From: Bacteroidales bacterium
Lineage (GTDB): Bacteria > Bacteroidota > Bacteroidia > Bacteroidales > F082
Assembly (NCBI GenBank): GCA_900769945.1
Contig: CAAGIO010000033.1
Coordinates: forward strand, 1 to 31,217
Reading direction: 5' to 3'
Length of the DNA stretch: 31,217 nt
Positions 1 through 8,617 of this stretch are shown here, one piece after another. Under the pieces are notes generated by a model, which had not been told where the DNA came from, searched no databases, and saw only the letters and a list, made by a program, of their open reading frames with translations. Numbering within the stretch: the first letter of the stretch is position 1; every line of letters starts with the position of its first letter. The position numbers and the translations under genes were made by a program.

Positions 1-1819
1 AGTGGCTGCTCTGGTTGCCTCCTCGCGCCGCATACTCCCACTCAGCATCCGTAGGAAGACGGAACGTCCTGCCCGTAAGTCTGTTCAGTCTCCTTATAAA
101 CCTCTGGCAGTCTTCCCAGCTCACAAACTCAACAGGGTTCTGCGCTCCCTTGAACCAGCTCGGATTGCTGCCCATCACCGCCTCCCACAGCTCCTGCGTC
201 ACCTCACACTTCCCTATATAGTAGTCGCTTAACGTTACCCTATGCACAGGCTTCTCGTCATCGTATGCGTCGCTCCCCTGCTCAGTGGTAGCACCCATAT
301 CGAAGCTGCCACCCTCCACATACACCATCTCAAAACTTACACCCTTGACAGTGATGGTCTGGTCTCGAGAGAATTTCAGCAGAAGGCTGCTCTCGCCTCC
401 GTTCTCCCTCACGTCAAAACTCTTCTCCACAGACTTACCGTTGCGTATCGCCTTAACGGTATGTGTGCCGTAGCCCATTGACACATCTAAAGGCGAGTGT
501 CCTGCGAATGTGCCGTCAACATATATCTCATCGCCTTCTTTGTCGGTGGTGACAGTTATTATCTTTCCGGATTCGAGTTTCTCGTTGAGGGAGAGCATCT
601 CTTTCTCCTTCAAGGTGAAGGTCTTTTCCAGTTTCGCGCAACCTTGTTTCACGAGAGAGAGAGTATGTTCACCAACGAGAATATTCTTTATCACCCTTGG
701 AGTAGTGCCGAAGTCTTCACCGTCAATCAGGATTTTCGCGCCCATCGGCTGGCTGTTAATATCGAGCATGGAGTAGATAGGTTCCGGGTTAGGGATAGTT
801 ACAGTCTTGTTCTCACCGTTGGAGAGGTTCACTTTCAAGGAGCTGTTGCGGTGTGAGGGCTTACGCGCCTCGACGAGGTGCGTGCCGGAGGAGAGCCGTC
901 CATTCCATTGTCCTTTAGCGACACGTTCGCCATCGATAAAGATGTCGGAGGCGGGGTCGGTATTGAGTGAGAGCGTGGCGAAGTTAGGGTTCAGCACCAT
1001 ATTGGCGACAGTAGTCTCGTTATCTTTCACGAGGAATGATTTTTCGGAGAGGGAGAACATCTCCTTCATCACTCTTACGTTATAAGAGCCGCTTTGGAGC
1101 CGTTCGGAGGAGTAAGGTGTTGTTCCCACCTTATTATTATTAATGAAGACTGTTGCTCCGTTTTCGGGCGAGCTTGTCACCTTGAGGAAGCCGTATGCTG
1201 GGCGCAGATTACGTTCCACAGTAACAGGTTCTCCTTCGGTGATAGTCACCTCACCGCTTTCGCTATGGTAGAGTCCGCAGTCAATCTGCCATGAGTGTTT
1301 CTCGCCCACACCGAGTGCCTTGCTGCCTTCTTTCATACCCACGAAGGAGCCGTCGATACAGATAGAAGCATCGGGTTGGTCGCATCTCACAATCAGGTAG
1401 TTGATAGTCTGTGCGTCGGGGGCCGGAGCCACGTTATATTTCTCCAGCACGAGTTCGTATCCGTGTCGTGGCTGCATATCGAAAGGAAGGTAGAAGTCGG
1501 GCGCACTGCTGAGGTCAGGGTGTTTAATCTTCAGGAAAGAGGCGTAGTAAGAGACATATAGCCACACCTCCCCTACTCTGTACTCCACCTCGACATACGA
1601 CATGGCATCGCTGCTAAAACGAAGCTTTGCACGTTCCTGCTCATTGATATTCAGCGTCTTAATTATCACAACAGCAAAAGGCTTGTTATTATCATCAGTC
1701 TTTTCGCTCATATCTACAAAGCCGGGTATCTCCTTAAAGCTGCCTTCCACAACCCTTAGTTGCGACATGCCAAGCAGAGGCAGAAGAAGGAATGAAAGTA
1801 GGGTAAAGATTCTTCTCAT
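1..1819 (-). CDS. Secreted PEGA-repeat protein with formylglycine-generating-enzyme-like (SUMF1) domain, cut by window edge
   Basis: The reading frame is open from an ATG at 1819 to the left edge (606 codons seen, C-terminus missing). It begins with a signal peptide (MRRIFTLLSFLLLPLLGMSQ). After an N-terminal region of unknown type (about 20-135) come about five PEGA-like beta repeats, near residues 141-165, 210-236, 281-300, 350-376 and 420-445, each with the pattern 'P-x-GA-x-(I/V)-(F/Y)-(I/V)-D/N-G/N'. From about residue 497 an FGE-sulfatase (SUMF1) fold starts: MVYVEGGSFDMG, EKPVHRVTLSDYYIGKCEVT, LWEAVMGSNPSWFKG, NPVEFVSWEDC, RLPTDAEWEYAARGG. The family includes true formylglycine-generating enzymes and many non-enzymatic surface proteins. 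The C-terminal active-site cysteines lie outside the window, so activity cannot be judged. PEGA repeats are usually surface or cell-wall associated. A weak promoter box (TATCTTTA on the minus strand, about 1867-1874) lies upstream. Confidence 0.85.
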   Translation of the reverse strand, partial: MRRIFTLLSFLLLPLLGMSQLRVVEGSFKEIPGFVDMSEKTDDNNKPFAVVIIKTLNINEQERAKLRFSSDAMSYVEVEYRVGEVWLYVSYYASFLKIKHPDLSSAPDFYLPFDMQPRHGYELVLEKYNVAPAPDAQTINYLIVRCDQPDASICIDGSFVGMKEGSKALGVGEKHSWQIDCGLYHSESGEVTITEGEPVTVERNLRPAYGFLKVTSSPENGATVFINNNKVGTTPYSSERLQSGSYNVRVMKEMFSLSEKSFLVKDNETTVANMVLNPNFATLSLNTDPASDIFIDGERVAKGQWNGRLSSGTHLVEARKPSHRNSSLKVNLSNGENKTVTIPNPEPIYSMLDINSQPMGAKILIDGEDFGTTPRVIKNILVGEHTLSLVKQGCAKLEKTFTLKEKEMLSLNEKLESGKIITVTTDKEGDEIYVDGTFAGHSPLDVSMGYGTHTVKAIRNGKSVEKSFDVRENGGESSLLLKFSRDQTITVKGVSFEMVYVEGGSFDMGATTEQGSDAYDDEKPVHRVTLSDYYIGKCEVTQELWEAVMGSNPSWFKGAQNPVEFVSWEDCQRFIRRLNRLTGRTFRLPTDAEWEYAARGGNQSSH

Positions 1820-1889
1820 AACAGTTGTCCTAACAGTATAATAGCATTAATTTTTTATTATAAAGATATGATATACAATTATTTATCTA

Positions 1890-2795
1890 TCAAAACACAC
1901 TTATTTTAATATATTTTTTAGGATTTTCCTCAATATTTCCAATCAGAGAGTTAACGTTATTTATAGTATTATTCAGGTTACGATAAAGCGAGTCGTCAGT
2001 CAGCAGCAGTCCGGCAGAGCCATGTCCGTTTTTCAAAGCGTTAGTTATAACATTAAGATTATCAACGGTAGTCTGCAAGGAAGAAATTATCGTCTGGTAA
2101 TTAATAACAGAGATAGAGTCGGAGATATTTGAAAGGTTGGCGGCGGTGTTATCGATATTAGCTACAATATTTGGGATAATATCTTTCTCATTTTCAACCA
2201 TGTCGCGCAAATCTTGGGATAGGATAGCGATATTATCCATTGAGGCAGACAGTTTGTTGACGCTATTTTTCAGGTTAATATTCATTTCGTCGTCAACAAT
2301 AGAGTTCACCTTAATAATAAGGGAGTCCATATTAGACACGAGGCGGTCGATATTGCCCAGCATAGGGGAGAGAGCGTCCGACAAGAGGTTCATGAGGCCT
2401 GTTTCATTTCCAGAGGCGAGGGTGTCACCGAGAGCGGCGTTAGAGTGTGAGTCTCCAAGAACGAGGTTTATGGAGTTAGAGCCGAGGAAGTCGTTAGTAA
2501 TGACGGCGGTACTATTAGATGGCACATTTACGTCCTTGCTGACGGAGAAGCGCACGATGATGCTTCCGTCGTTTTTAGGGTTAAAGAACACGTCTTCCAC
2601 CTGCCCCACGGGCATACCGTTGACGAGGACCTTATTAGATTTTCCGAGTTCGTTGACATGGGGATATACGGCGTAGTAATACGGGTATTTATTCAGCAAC
2701 GATTTACCTTTCAAGAAGTTAAATCCCCACACGAAGAGCATGAGCGCACTGATAAACGACAGAGCGATGATGACAGATTTTCTTTTATTTCCCAT
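1890..2795 (-). CDS. mlaD: MCE/MlaD-family protein
   Basis: This 301-residue protein has one N-terminal membrane anchor (about residues 7-28, basic MGNKRK before it). An MCE (mammalian cell entry) domain follows at about 38-120, including the typical VNGMPVGQVEDV loop and a 'DFLGSNSINLVLG' strand. The rest (about 130-290) is a long polar, probably helical, coiled tail. MCE proteins form rings that carry phospholipids between inner and outer membranes; MlaD is the periplasmic substrate-binding member of the Mla ABC system. No MlaE or MlaF gene lies nearby, so the transporter partners are elsewhere. Its ATG shares one base with the TAA of the upstream amidase, which points to translational coupling. 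The symbol is by family, not proven orthology. Confidence 0.85.
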   Translation of the reverse strand: MGNKRKSVIIALSFISALMLFVWGFNFLKGKSLLNKYPYYYAVYPHVNELGKSNKVLVNGMPVGQVEDVFFNPKNDGSIIVRFSVSKDVNVPSNSTAVITNDFLGSNSINLVLGDSHSNAALGDTLASGNETGLMNLLSDALSPMLGNIDRLVSNMDSLIIKVNSIVDDEMNINLKNSVNKLSASMDNIAILSQDLRDMVENEKDIIPNIVANIDNTAANLSNISDSISVINYQTIISSLQTTVDNLNVITNALKNGHGSAGLLLTDDSLYRNLNNTINNVNSLIGNIEENPKKYIKISVF

Positions 2796-3856
2796 TATTC
2801 TAATCTTTTTCCGTTTTTAAAAGCCACCACAAACGCGCCTTCATAGCCTTTTGCCACCACTTCTTTCTGATATTTGAGGGCATCGTCTTTCGAGGAGAAT
2901 CGGCCTGCGGTATATTTAAACATTCCGTTATGTTCGTAGCAATCAACGTCATTAAGGTCGGGGTATGAAGTCTTAGGGTTCTCCACCTTACGGCTTCTTG
3001 ATGCGAACTGCACTTTAAAGACGACGGCATCATGAGAAGAGGCGGGGTTATCCTGCGCTTGTGAGCTCTTAGAGAGAGACTCGGCTTCCTGATCCACGTT
3101 CTTTTTATAAGAGGAGAAGGCGGAAGCGATGGCAGAGGCTATATAATTCTGGCCGTTGTCGGAGAGCAGGAACTCTTCTTCCTTCTGGTTCGACATGAAG
3201 CCCACTTCTACGAGCACGGAAGGCATAGTCGTTTTGTAAAGCACGAGGAATCCGGCCTGCTGCACACCCCTGTCCTGACGTTTCTTCTTCAGCTCGTTCT
3301 GAATCATTTCGGCGAGGCTAAACGATTGAGCCTTATAGTTCGATTGAATATAGCTGAACATGATATACGCTTCGGTGCTGTTAGGGTTAAAGCCGTTATA
3401 ATTCTCGTCGGCGTCGTTCTCGTACAAGATAGAGGCGTTCTCCATCATTGCCACGTTAAGGTTGGCGGCGTTACGGTGGTCGCCCATGATGAAAGTCTCT
3501 ACGCCGGCGGTATTAGGCGACTTGGCCACAGAGTTACAATGTATAGAGATGAAGACGTCGGCGTTATTTCTGTTTGCAATGCTGACACGTTCGTTAAGGC
3601 TCACTGCCACATCTTTTGTCCTTGTGTAGATGACCTTCACGTCGGGGTGTGTTTTCTTGATGATGTCGCCGGTTTTCTTTGCGACAGCGAGGGTGACGTC
3701 CTTTTCCTTGCCTTTCTTCCCCACCGCGCCGGGGTCTTTCCCGCCATGTCCAGCGTCAATAACAACAGTCCTGATTTTGTTCGACTGCGCCAAGAGAGAA
3801 GGCGGAAGGACAAAAAACCAGAATAATATGAGAAAAAAAGTTATTATTTTATACAT
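2795..3856 (-). CDS. N-acetylmuramoyl-L-alanine amidase (Amidase_3) with SPOR-like C-terminus
   Basis: This is a secreted zinc amidase that cuts the lactyl-peptide bond of peptidoglycan. The first in-frame ATG is at 3856; an upstream in-frame TTG at 3874 would add six residues ahead of the signal peptide. From the ATG, a signal peptide (MYKIITFFLILFWF...LLAQ) is followed by the Amidase_3 domain. Visible are VIDAGHGGKDPG (Zn His), an early Glu in KEKDVTLAV, ISIHCNS (Zn His) and the catalytic Glu in SVLVEVGFMSN. After a Ser-rich linker a SPOR-like module ends the protein (VVFKVQFASRS ... FKYTAGRFSSKDDALKYQKEVV ... GAFVVAF), which in other proteins binds denuded septal glycans. A role in daughter-cell separation is therefore likely. 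It is transcribed together with the downstream mlaD-like gene (1-base overlap) and diverges from lptD. Confidence 0.9.
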   Translation of the reverse strand: MYKIITFFLILFWFFVLPPSLLAQSNKIRTVVIDAGHGGKDPGAVGKKGKEKDVTLAVAKKTGDIIKKTHPDVKVIYTRTKDVAVSLNERVSIANRNNADVFISIHCNSVAKSPNTAGVETFIMGDHRNAANLNVAMMENASILYENDADENYNGFNPNSTEAYIMFSYIQSNYKAQSFSLAEMIQNELKKKRQDRGVQQAGFLVLYKTTMPSVLVEVGFMSNQKEEEFLLSDNGQNYIASAIASAFSSYKKNVDQEAESLSKSSQAQDNPASSHDAVVFKVQFASRSRKVENPKTSYPDLNDVDCYEHNGMFKYTAGRFSSKDDALKYQKEVVAKGYEGAFVVAFKNGKRLE

Positions 3857-3863
3857 AAAAACG

Positions 3864-3871
3864 TATCTTTG
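3864..3871 (+). promoter_or_regulatory. Putative -7 box for lptD
   Basis: The plus strand reads TATCTTTG followed by C, the strongest form of the Bacteroidota -7 element. It predicts RNA start near 3878 and a leader of about 28 bases before the TTG start of lptD. No clear TTTG lies 19-21 bases upstream. The box sits inside the 5' end of the amidase reading frame (upstream TTG version). Confidence 0.5.
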
Positions 3872-3889
3872 CAAACTGAAATCAAACTA

Positions 3890-3897
3890 CAAAATTA
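3890..3897 (-). promoter_or_regulatory. Putative -7 box for the amidase-mlaD operon
   Basis: On the minus strand this reads TAATTTTG, matching the Bacteroidota -7 consensus TAnnTTTG. It would start RNA near 3883, about 27 bases before the ATG at 3856. The -33 box is weak. It faces the lptD promoter box across about 18 bases. Confidence 0.4.
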
Positions 3898-3906
3898 GAT
3901 AAAAAT

Positions 3907-6552
3907 TTGTATCGAAAGTCTATATATCGATGTTTTTTAATTTTTTTCTTCTGTCTGACAGCGGCGTCGTTGACAGTCAGGGGGCAGGATATTATAGACA
4001 GCACTATGTTCATGCCTGTGGCAGACAGCATCAGAGGGCAGGAGGTCACGCCCGACACCTTGCTTACAGGTCAGGACACGTTGATTACCAACAAGGAGAA
4101 GAAATCCGCCATTGAAGCGCAGATAGACAGAAGTTGTAATGACAGCACCATTCAGGACTTCCGGAACAACAAGATATATTATTATGGAGATGTGAAGATA
4201 AAATACGACGACATCGAGATTGAGTCGGCGTATGTGGAGTTCGACTTCAAGGAGCACACAGTATATGCGCGGGGGTTGCCCGACTCCACGGGAAGAATAA
4301 AAGGCAAGCCGGTGTTCACTCAAGACGGGCAGAAGTACTTCTCAGACGAGATGACATTCAACTTCGACACCAAGAAAGGCATCATCAAGAAGGTGTTCAC
4401 GGAAGATGCGCAGGGTTATCTGCATGGCGACAGGATTAAGAAGCTCGAAGACGGGAGCATCAACATACGCTCCGGCTCGTTCACCACATGCAGCAACCAA
4501 GAGCACCCGCATTACGAGTTTCACTTCAACAAAGCGAGGGTGATACCCGAAGACAAGATTGTCACCAAGTTCGCATATTTCAAGCTTGAGGAGACACCTC
4601 TGCCGATAGGCGTACCTTTCGCACTGATACCCAACAACAAAGGACAGCGTTCCGGCATACTCATCCCTTCTTTCGGAGAGTCGGCAAACCGCGGGTTCTA
4701 CTTTGAAAACGGAGGTTATTATTGGACCATCAACGACAAGATGGACCTTCAGATTGTAGGCGACATCTACACCAGAGGCAGTTGGGCGGTGAAACCCACG
4801 TTCCGTTATATCAGCAGATACAATTATAACGGCTCATTATCAGCAAGTTACGCCATAAACAAGGTAGGTAGCGAAGGCTCCGCCGACTATAACGAAAGCA
4901 CCGACTTCAAGGTAAGATGGATTCATAAGCAAGACCCCAAGGCGAGGCCAAAGTCATCGTTCTCCGCCGACGTATATATCGTCAGCAGCAACTACAACAA
5001 ATACAACGCCATCTCGACATCGGAATACCTCAGCAACACTTTCCAATCGAGCATCGCTTACCAGACGAGCTTCAAGGACATGTTCTACCTCACCATCAAC
5101 GGCAGCCACAGCCAGAACACCCTCACGCACGTCATGACGATGACGCTTCCGGAGGTCACCCTCTCCATGAACCGCGTCTATCCTTTGAAGAACGTGGGGA
5201 AGAAAGGCAAGAAACATTGGTACAGCGACCTGAACCTGAACTACAGCGCGAGTGCGAAAAACACCATCAGCATGCCCGACAGCCTGCTATTCAAGCCCGG
5301 CTGGACCGACAACATGCGCAACGGCATTCAGCACCGCCTGCCCATCAACATGCCTATCAAGCTGTTCAAATACCTGACATGGACCACCTCCCTGAACCTC
5401 ACCGACAAGATGTACCTGAGCTATTTGGAGAAATCGTGGGTTACAGACACCATCACCCCGCAAGGATATGTGAAGACCGACACCATCAACAAGTTCCGCA
5501 ACGTGTTCACCTACGATGTGTCGAGCAACATCACCACCAAGCTTTACGGCATGATAGCCTTCAAGAAAGGACCCGTCAGAGCGATAAGGCACGTCATCAC
5601 CCCTCAGGTGGGCTTCTCCTATAACCCCGACTACAGCTCCAAATTCTGGAACTACTACGGCACCTACACCGACGCCGCCGGGACAGAACAACTCTACAGC
5701 CTCTTCCAAAACGGCATCTTCGGCTCCCCTCAACAGTCGAAGTCAGGAAGGATAACATACAGCATCAACAACAACCTTGAGATAAAAGTGCCGTCAAGGA
5801 AAGACACCGTCAACGGGTTGAAGAAGATAGTGCTCATTGAAAACCTTTCATTATCAGGCAACTACGACTTAGCGAAAGACTCCCTGAACTGGTCATACCT
5901 CACAGTAAGCGGAAGGACAACGCTGTTCAAGGGCTTCAGCCTGCAGTACTCAAGCATGTGGGACCCGTACATTCTCGATGAGAGCGGGAATAAACAGCTG
6001 AACAAATTCGAGTGGGACGTCAACAGAAGACTCTTCAGGAAGAAAAACGTGACATGGAACTTCAGCGCAAGCTACTCCCTCAACAGCAGCACCTTAAGCA
6101 ACAAGAAAAATAAAAACAACAAGAAAAACCATTCCGACCTCGCCTCCGAACAAGAGATGAACGACATCAGGAACAACCCTCAAAACTATATCGACTGGTC
6201 AACAAAATGGTCGTTATCACTCACTTATAACCTAAGAATATCGAACAACCCATCGTATATCAACTATATACTGAACGACGACAGGAAGACAGTGCAGACC
6301 CTCAGCGTGAGCGGCGACATCATGCTCTCCCCTAAATGGAAGATTGCCGCACAATCAGGCTGGGACTTCGAGGCGCACAAGCCTTCCTACACCTCCATCT
6401 CTGTCTATCGCGACCTACACTGCTGGGAGATGCGATTCAACGTTATCCCGTACGGCACTTATAAGTCGTGGAACTTCCAAATCAACGTGAAAGCCTCGGC
6501 ACTACAAGACCTGAAACTCACAAAAAAGAAAGATTATAGAGATAACTATTGA
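3907..6552 (+). CDS. lptD: LPS-assembly outer-membrane protein LptD (Bacteroidota type)
   Basis: This 881-residue protein is the outer-membrane translocon that places lipopolysaccharide in the outer leaflet. A signal peptide (YRKSIYRCFLIFFFCLTAAS...VRGQ) is followed by an OstA/LptD-N-like beta-jellyroll region at about 55-200 (NKIYYYGDVKIKYDDIEIES, YVEFDFKEHTVYARGLPDS). A large C-terminal beta-barrel rich in alternating aromatic strands follows, with the conserved LPIGVPFALIPNNKGQRSGILIP segment near 230-255. The start is TTG at 3907: an in-frame TGA at 3877 closes the frame upstream, and the ATG at 3930 is in another frame. The neighbouring OstA-like gene (13111-14679) and AsmA-like gene (8618-11878) act on the same envelope. 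An LptE partner is not visible here. Confidence 0.92.
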   Translation: MYRKSIYRCFLIFFFCLTAASLTVRGQDIIDSTMFMPVADSIRGQEVTPDTLLTGQDTLITNKEKKSAIEAQIDRSCNDSTIQDFRNNKIYYYGDVKIKYDDIEIESAYVEFDFKEHTVYARGLPDSTGRIKGKPVFTQDGQKYFSDEMTFNFDTKKGIIKKVFTEDAQGYLHGDRIKKLEDGSINIRSGSFTTCSNQEHPHYEFHFNKARVIPEDKIVTKFAYFKLEETPLPIGVPFALIPNNKGQRSGILIPSFGESANRGFYFENGGYYWTINDKMDLQIVGDIYTRGSWAVKPTFRYISRYNYNGSLSASYAINKVGSEGSADYNESTDFKVRWIHKQDPKARPKSSFSADVYIVSSNYNKYNAISTSEYLSNTFQSSIAYQTSFKDMFYLTINGSHSQNTLTHVMTMTLPEVTLSMNRVYPLKNVGKKGKKHWYSDLNLNYSASAKNTISMPDSLLFKPGWTDNMRNGIQHRLPINMPIKLFKYLTWTTSLNLTDKMYLSYLEKSWVTDTITPQGYVKTDTINKFRNVFTYDVSSNITTKLYGMIAFKKGPVRAIRHVITPQVGFSYNPDYSSKFWNYYGTYTDAAGTEQLYSLFQNGIFGSPQQSKSGRITYSINNNLEIKVPSRKDTVNGLKKIVLIENLSLSGNYDLAKDSLNWSYLTVSGRTTLFKGFSLQYSSMWDPYILDESGNKQLNKFEWDVNRRLFRKKNVTWNFSASYSLNSSTLSNKKNKNNKKNHSDLASEQEMNDIRNNPQNYIDWSTKWSLSLTYNLRISNNPSYINYILNDDRKTVQTLSVSGDIMLSPKWKIAAQSGWDFEAHKPSYTSISVYRDLHCWEMRFNVIPYGTYKSWNFQINVKASALQDLKLTKKKDYRDNY

Positions 6553-6579
6553 CATCTTTATAAAAGATTTATATATTTG
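6549..6579 (+). promoter_or_regulatory. Promoter of the transglycosylase-ridA-lipoprotein unit
   Basis: TTG (6549-6551), a 20-base spacer, then TATATTTG (6572-6579) followed by C. This fits the Bacteroidota -33/-7 arrangement and puts the RNA start about 10 bases before the ATG at 6596. The -33 overlaps the lptD stop codon. Confidence 0.5.
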
Positions 6580-6595
6580 CAGAAATTTTTTCATT

Positions 6596-7777
6596 ATGAA
6601 AGCGACAATACTATTCCTATTATTAAGCTGTTGTCTTACAATGTTTGGACAGACAGAGACAGAATACCAGAAATACTTGCGCGAGCGCAACGAGAAGCTA
6701 CAATCGATGCAAGATGAGAGAGACGAAGGCATTGAGCGGCTTAACAAAGAATGGGAAGAATATTACAAGGCGGAGCAGGAGGCTTACGCCAATTTTGTCA
6801 AGAAGATGGAGGCAAAATGGGGCAAGGGCAACGCCAAAGAGAGCACACAGACCGACTGGGTGGAGTATTCAGAAGACGGCAACACCCGAAGCTCCGTCGA
6901 TTTCGAGACAGGAGAGGCCGTTGTCGAGATAATCCAGGAAAAAGACGAGAAGCCTGACATCAAGAAGCTTGAAGACGGTATCAAATTCCTGATAGTCAAC
7001 AAAGGAAAGACAAAAGACTATGACTCGGAGGTAGAGAAGTCGATACCGCTTCAGGATAAGCCGGTGCTTGAGAACCAAGTCATCGCGCCCGACGGAACAA
7101 TAGTAACAGAGCAGAACATCGAGAAGGAGGCGAAGAACATTGTAGCGCATTCCGAGCCGGAGATAAAGACCATAAAGGGAGCCGACAACACTGAACGCAC
7201 CGTCATCACCGTGCGCCTAAACCTCGCGCCCGACCATATCAAGACAAGGGCTGAACAATATTCTAACGAGGTGACAAAATATTGTAACAAATACGGCATC
7301 GACCCGGCACTTGCATTAGCGGTGATGCAGACAGAATCGTCGTTCAACCCGAAGGCAAAATCGCACGTCCCAGCATACGGCCTGATGCAGATTGTACCCA
7401 AATCGGCCGGCGCCGACTGCGCGGAAAGCCTGAAGAAAGGCTTCAAAATACCAACAGCGAACTACCTCTACGAGCCGGAAAACAACATCGAGATGGGAAT
7501 ACATTATCTCTACCTGTTGAAAAAGAGATACTTCTCCAAAGTTGAGGATAACGACAGCCAGACATTATGTATGATAGCATCATATAACACCGGCGCTGGC
7601 AACGTCTCAAGAGCCTTGAGAGGCGACACCAAAATATCCAAGGCGATACCGCAAATCAACGAGATGACATACGACCAACTCTTCAAACACTTCTCAAAGA
7701 AGCTGCATAAAGAGACCCAAGACTATATCGTAAGAGTGACAGAAAGAATGAACAACTTTAAAAAATGGATAAAATGA
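6596..7777 (+). CDS. MltC-like lytic murein transglycosylase
   Basis: This 393-residue secreted enzyme cuts the MurNAc-GlcNAc bond of peptidoglycan, leaving 1,6-anhydro-MurNAc. It has a signal peptide (1-19, ending CCLTMFGQ), then a charged helical stretch (20-75). Next is an MltC-type N-terminal domain (DUF3393-like; WVEYSEDGNTRSSVDFETGE at about 88-107). The C-terminal SLT domain spans about 215-390, with the catalytic Glu247 in AVMQTESSFNP, the AYGLMQIVP motif (260-268) and ASYNTGAGN (328-336). This domain order and length match MltC (membrane-bound lytic transglycosylase C) better than Slt70 or MltD. No lipobox is seen, so it is probably periplasmic rather than anchored. It overlaps ridA by four bases (ATGA). 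Confidence 0.87.
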   Translation: MKATILFLLLSCCLTMFGQTETEYQKYLRERNEKLQSMQDERDEGIERLNKEWEEYYKAEQEAYANFVKKMEAKWGKGNAKESTQTDWVEYSEDGNTRSSVDFETGEAVVEIIQEKDEKPDIKKLEDGIKFLIVNKGKTKDYDSEVEKSIPLQDKPVLENQVIAPDGTIVTEQNIEKEAKNIVAHSEPEIKTIKGADNTERTVITVRLNLAPDHIKTRAEQYSNEVTKYCNKYGIDPALALAVMQTESSFNPKAKSHVPAYGLMQIVPKSAGADCAESLKKGFKIPTANYLYEPENNIEMGIHYLYLLKKRYFSKVEDNDSQTLCMIASYNTGAGNVSRALRGDTKISKAIPQINEMTYDQLFKHFSKKLHKETQDYIVRVTERMNNFKKWIK

Positions 7778-8151
7778 AAAAAGTAATCGCAACAAACAAC
7801 GCACCGGGAGCCATTGGCCCATACAGCCAGGCCATAGCAGCGAACGGATTCTTATTTATCTCAGGACAGATGCCGGTAGATCCAGCGACAGGCAACGTGG
7901 TGGAAGGCGGCATCACCGAACAAAGCGAACAGGTGATGAAGAACCTCGAAGCAATACTCACCGAGGCCGGATGCACCTTCGACAACGTGGTGAAATCGAC
8001 ATGCTACCTCAGCGACATCGCTAACTTCGCACCAATGAACGCCGTCTATGGCAAGTATTTCAAACAAGACCCTCCAGCACGCGCCGCCTTCGCAGTGAGG
8101 ACTCTCCCTAAAGAAGTATTGGTTGAAATTGAAATGATTGCAGCTCTTTAA
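7774..8151 (+). CDS. ridA: RidA-family enamine/imine deaminase
   Basis: This 125-residue protein of the RidA/YjgF family hydrolyses reactive 2-aminoacrylate-type enamines/imines made by PLP enzymes, releasing 2-keto acids and ammonia. Family signatures are present throughout: NAPGAIGPYSQAI near the start, the FISGQMP strand, the catalytic Arg in PPARAAFAVRTLPK and the terminal VLVEIEMIA. I chose the ATG at 7774, which overlaps the TGA of the transglycosylase gene as ATGA. A possible ATG at 7765 would only add three residues (MDK) not usual in the family. The link to its neighbours is probably just co-transcription. Confidence 0.92.
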   Translation: MKKVIATNNAPGAIGPYSQAIAANGFLFISGQMPVDPATGNVVEGGITEQSEQVMKNLEAILTEAGCTFDNVVKSTCYLSDIANFAPMNAVYGKYFKQDPPARAAFAVRTLPKEVLVEIEMIAAL

Positions 8152-8161
8152 TACTGACACC

Positions 8162-8554
8162 ATGAAGAAATTTTCGCTTTTACTCGCAATAAGCTGCTTC
8201 ATCGCTTTTTTCACCTTCTCATGCTCCAAACCCGAACCTTCTACCCCCGACTCCAACTATTCTGAGCTTATCGTTGGAAGATGGGCAACAGCCGATGAAG
8301 GCCATTTCGAGGTTTATAACGCCAACGGAACCGGCAAGATGTGGGACCCCGCCGACGACGTACAAGAAGACGAAGCCGACACCTTCACTTGGTCAATAGA
8401 CGAGAACAACAAACTAACCCAGATAATTAACTTCCAATCTGGCGCAGCTCAAGTGCCTCAATATTGTAACATACTATTACTCAACGAGACATCGTTCAAA
8501 TACAACAACGATGGCTGGAGAGCAGAATACGACCTTAACAGAATAACCAAATAA
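8162..8554 (+). CDS. Small lipoprotein, lipocalin-like
   Basis: A 130-residue predicted lipoprotein. The ATG at 8162 is followed by a classic lipoprotein signal (MKKFSLLLAISCFIAFFTFSCS) with the lipobox FTFSC near residue 21. An in-frame ATG at 8138, inside ridA, would bury this signal. The mature part contains IVGRWATADEGHFEVYNANGTGK and ends in short beta strands (FTWSIDENNKLTQII), resembling the 'lipocalin-like' domains common in Bacteroidota lipoproteins. That family resemblance is by pattern only. Function is unknown. It lies 10 bases after ridA and is followed by a strong terminator. Confidence 0.75.
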   Translation: MKKFSLLLAISCFIAFFTFSCSKPEPSTPDSNYSELIVGRWATADEGHFEVYNANGTGKMWDPADDVQEDEADTFTWSIDENNKLTQIINFQSGAAQVPQYCNILLLNETSFKYNNDGWRAEYDLNRITK

Positions 8555-8563
8555 TTATCATCT

Positions 8564-8604
8564 AAGTTTGAAGAGGCATATACCAAACCTCTTCAAACTT
8601 TTTT
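8564..8604 (+). terminator. Intrinsic terminator after the lipoprotein gene
   Basis: A perfect 13-bp stem (AAGTTTGAAGAGG at 8564-8576 with CCTCTTCAAACTT at 8588-8600) and an 11-base loop are followed by TTTT. It ends only 13 bases before the ATG of the AsmA-like gene. Its left arm also contains TAAGTTTG (8563-8570), a match to the -7 promoter consensus. Confidence 0.85.
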
Positions 8605-8617
8605 AACACTCACAAAC

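Noticed and set aside
5217..5624. Open frame of 135 codons inside lptD
   Set aside because: Composition (Gln/His/Arg-rich) is that of a shifted frame of lptD; no signal or motif.
8138..8161. Upstream ATG for the small lipoprotein
   Set aside because: Lies within ridA and would place eight residues before the lipoprotein signal.
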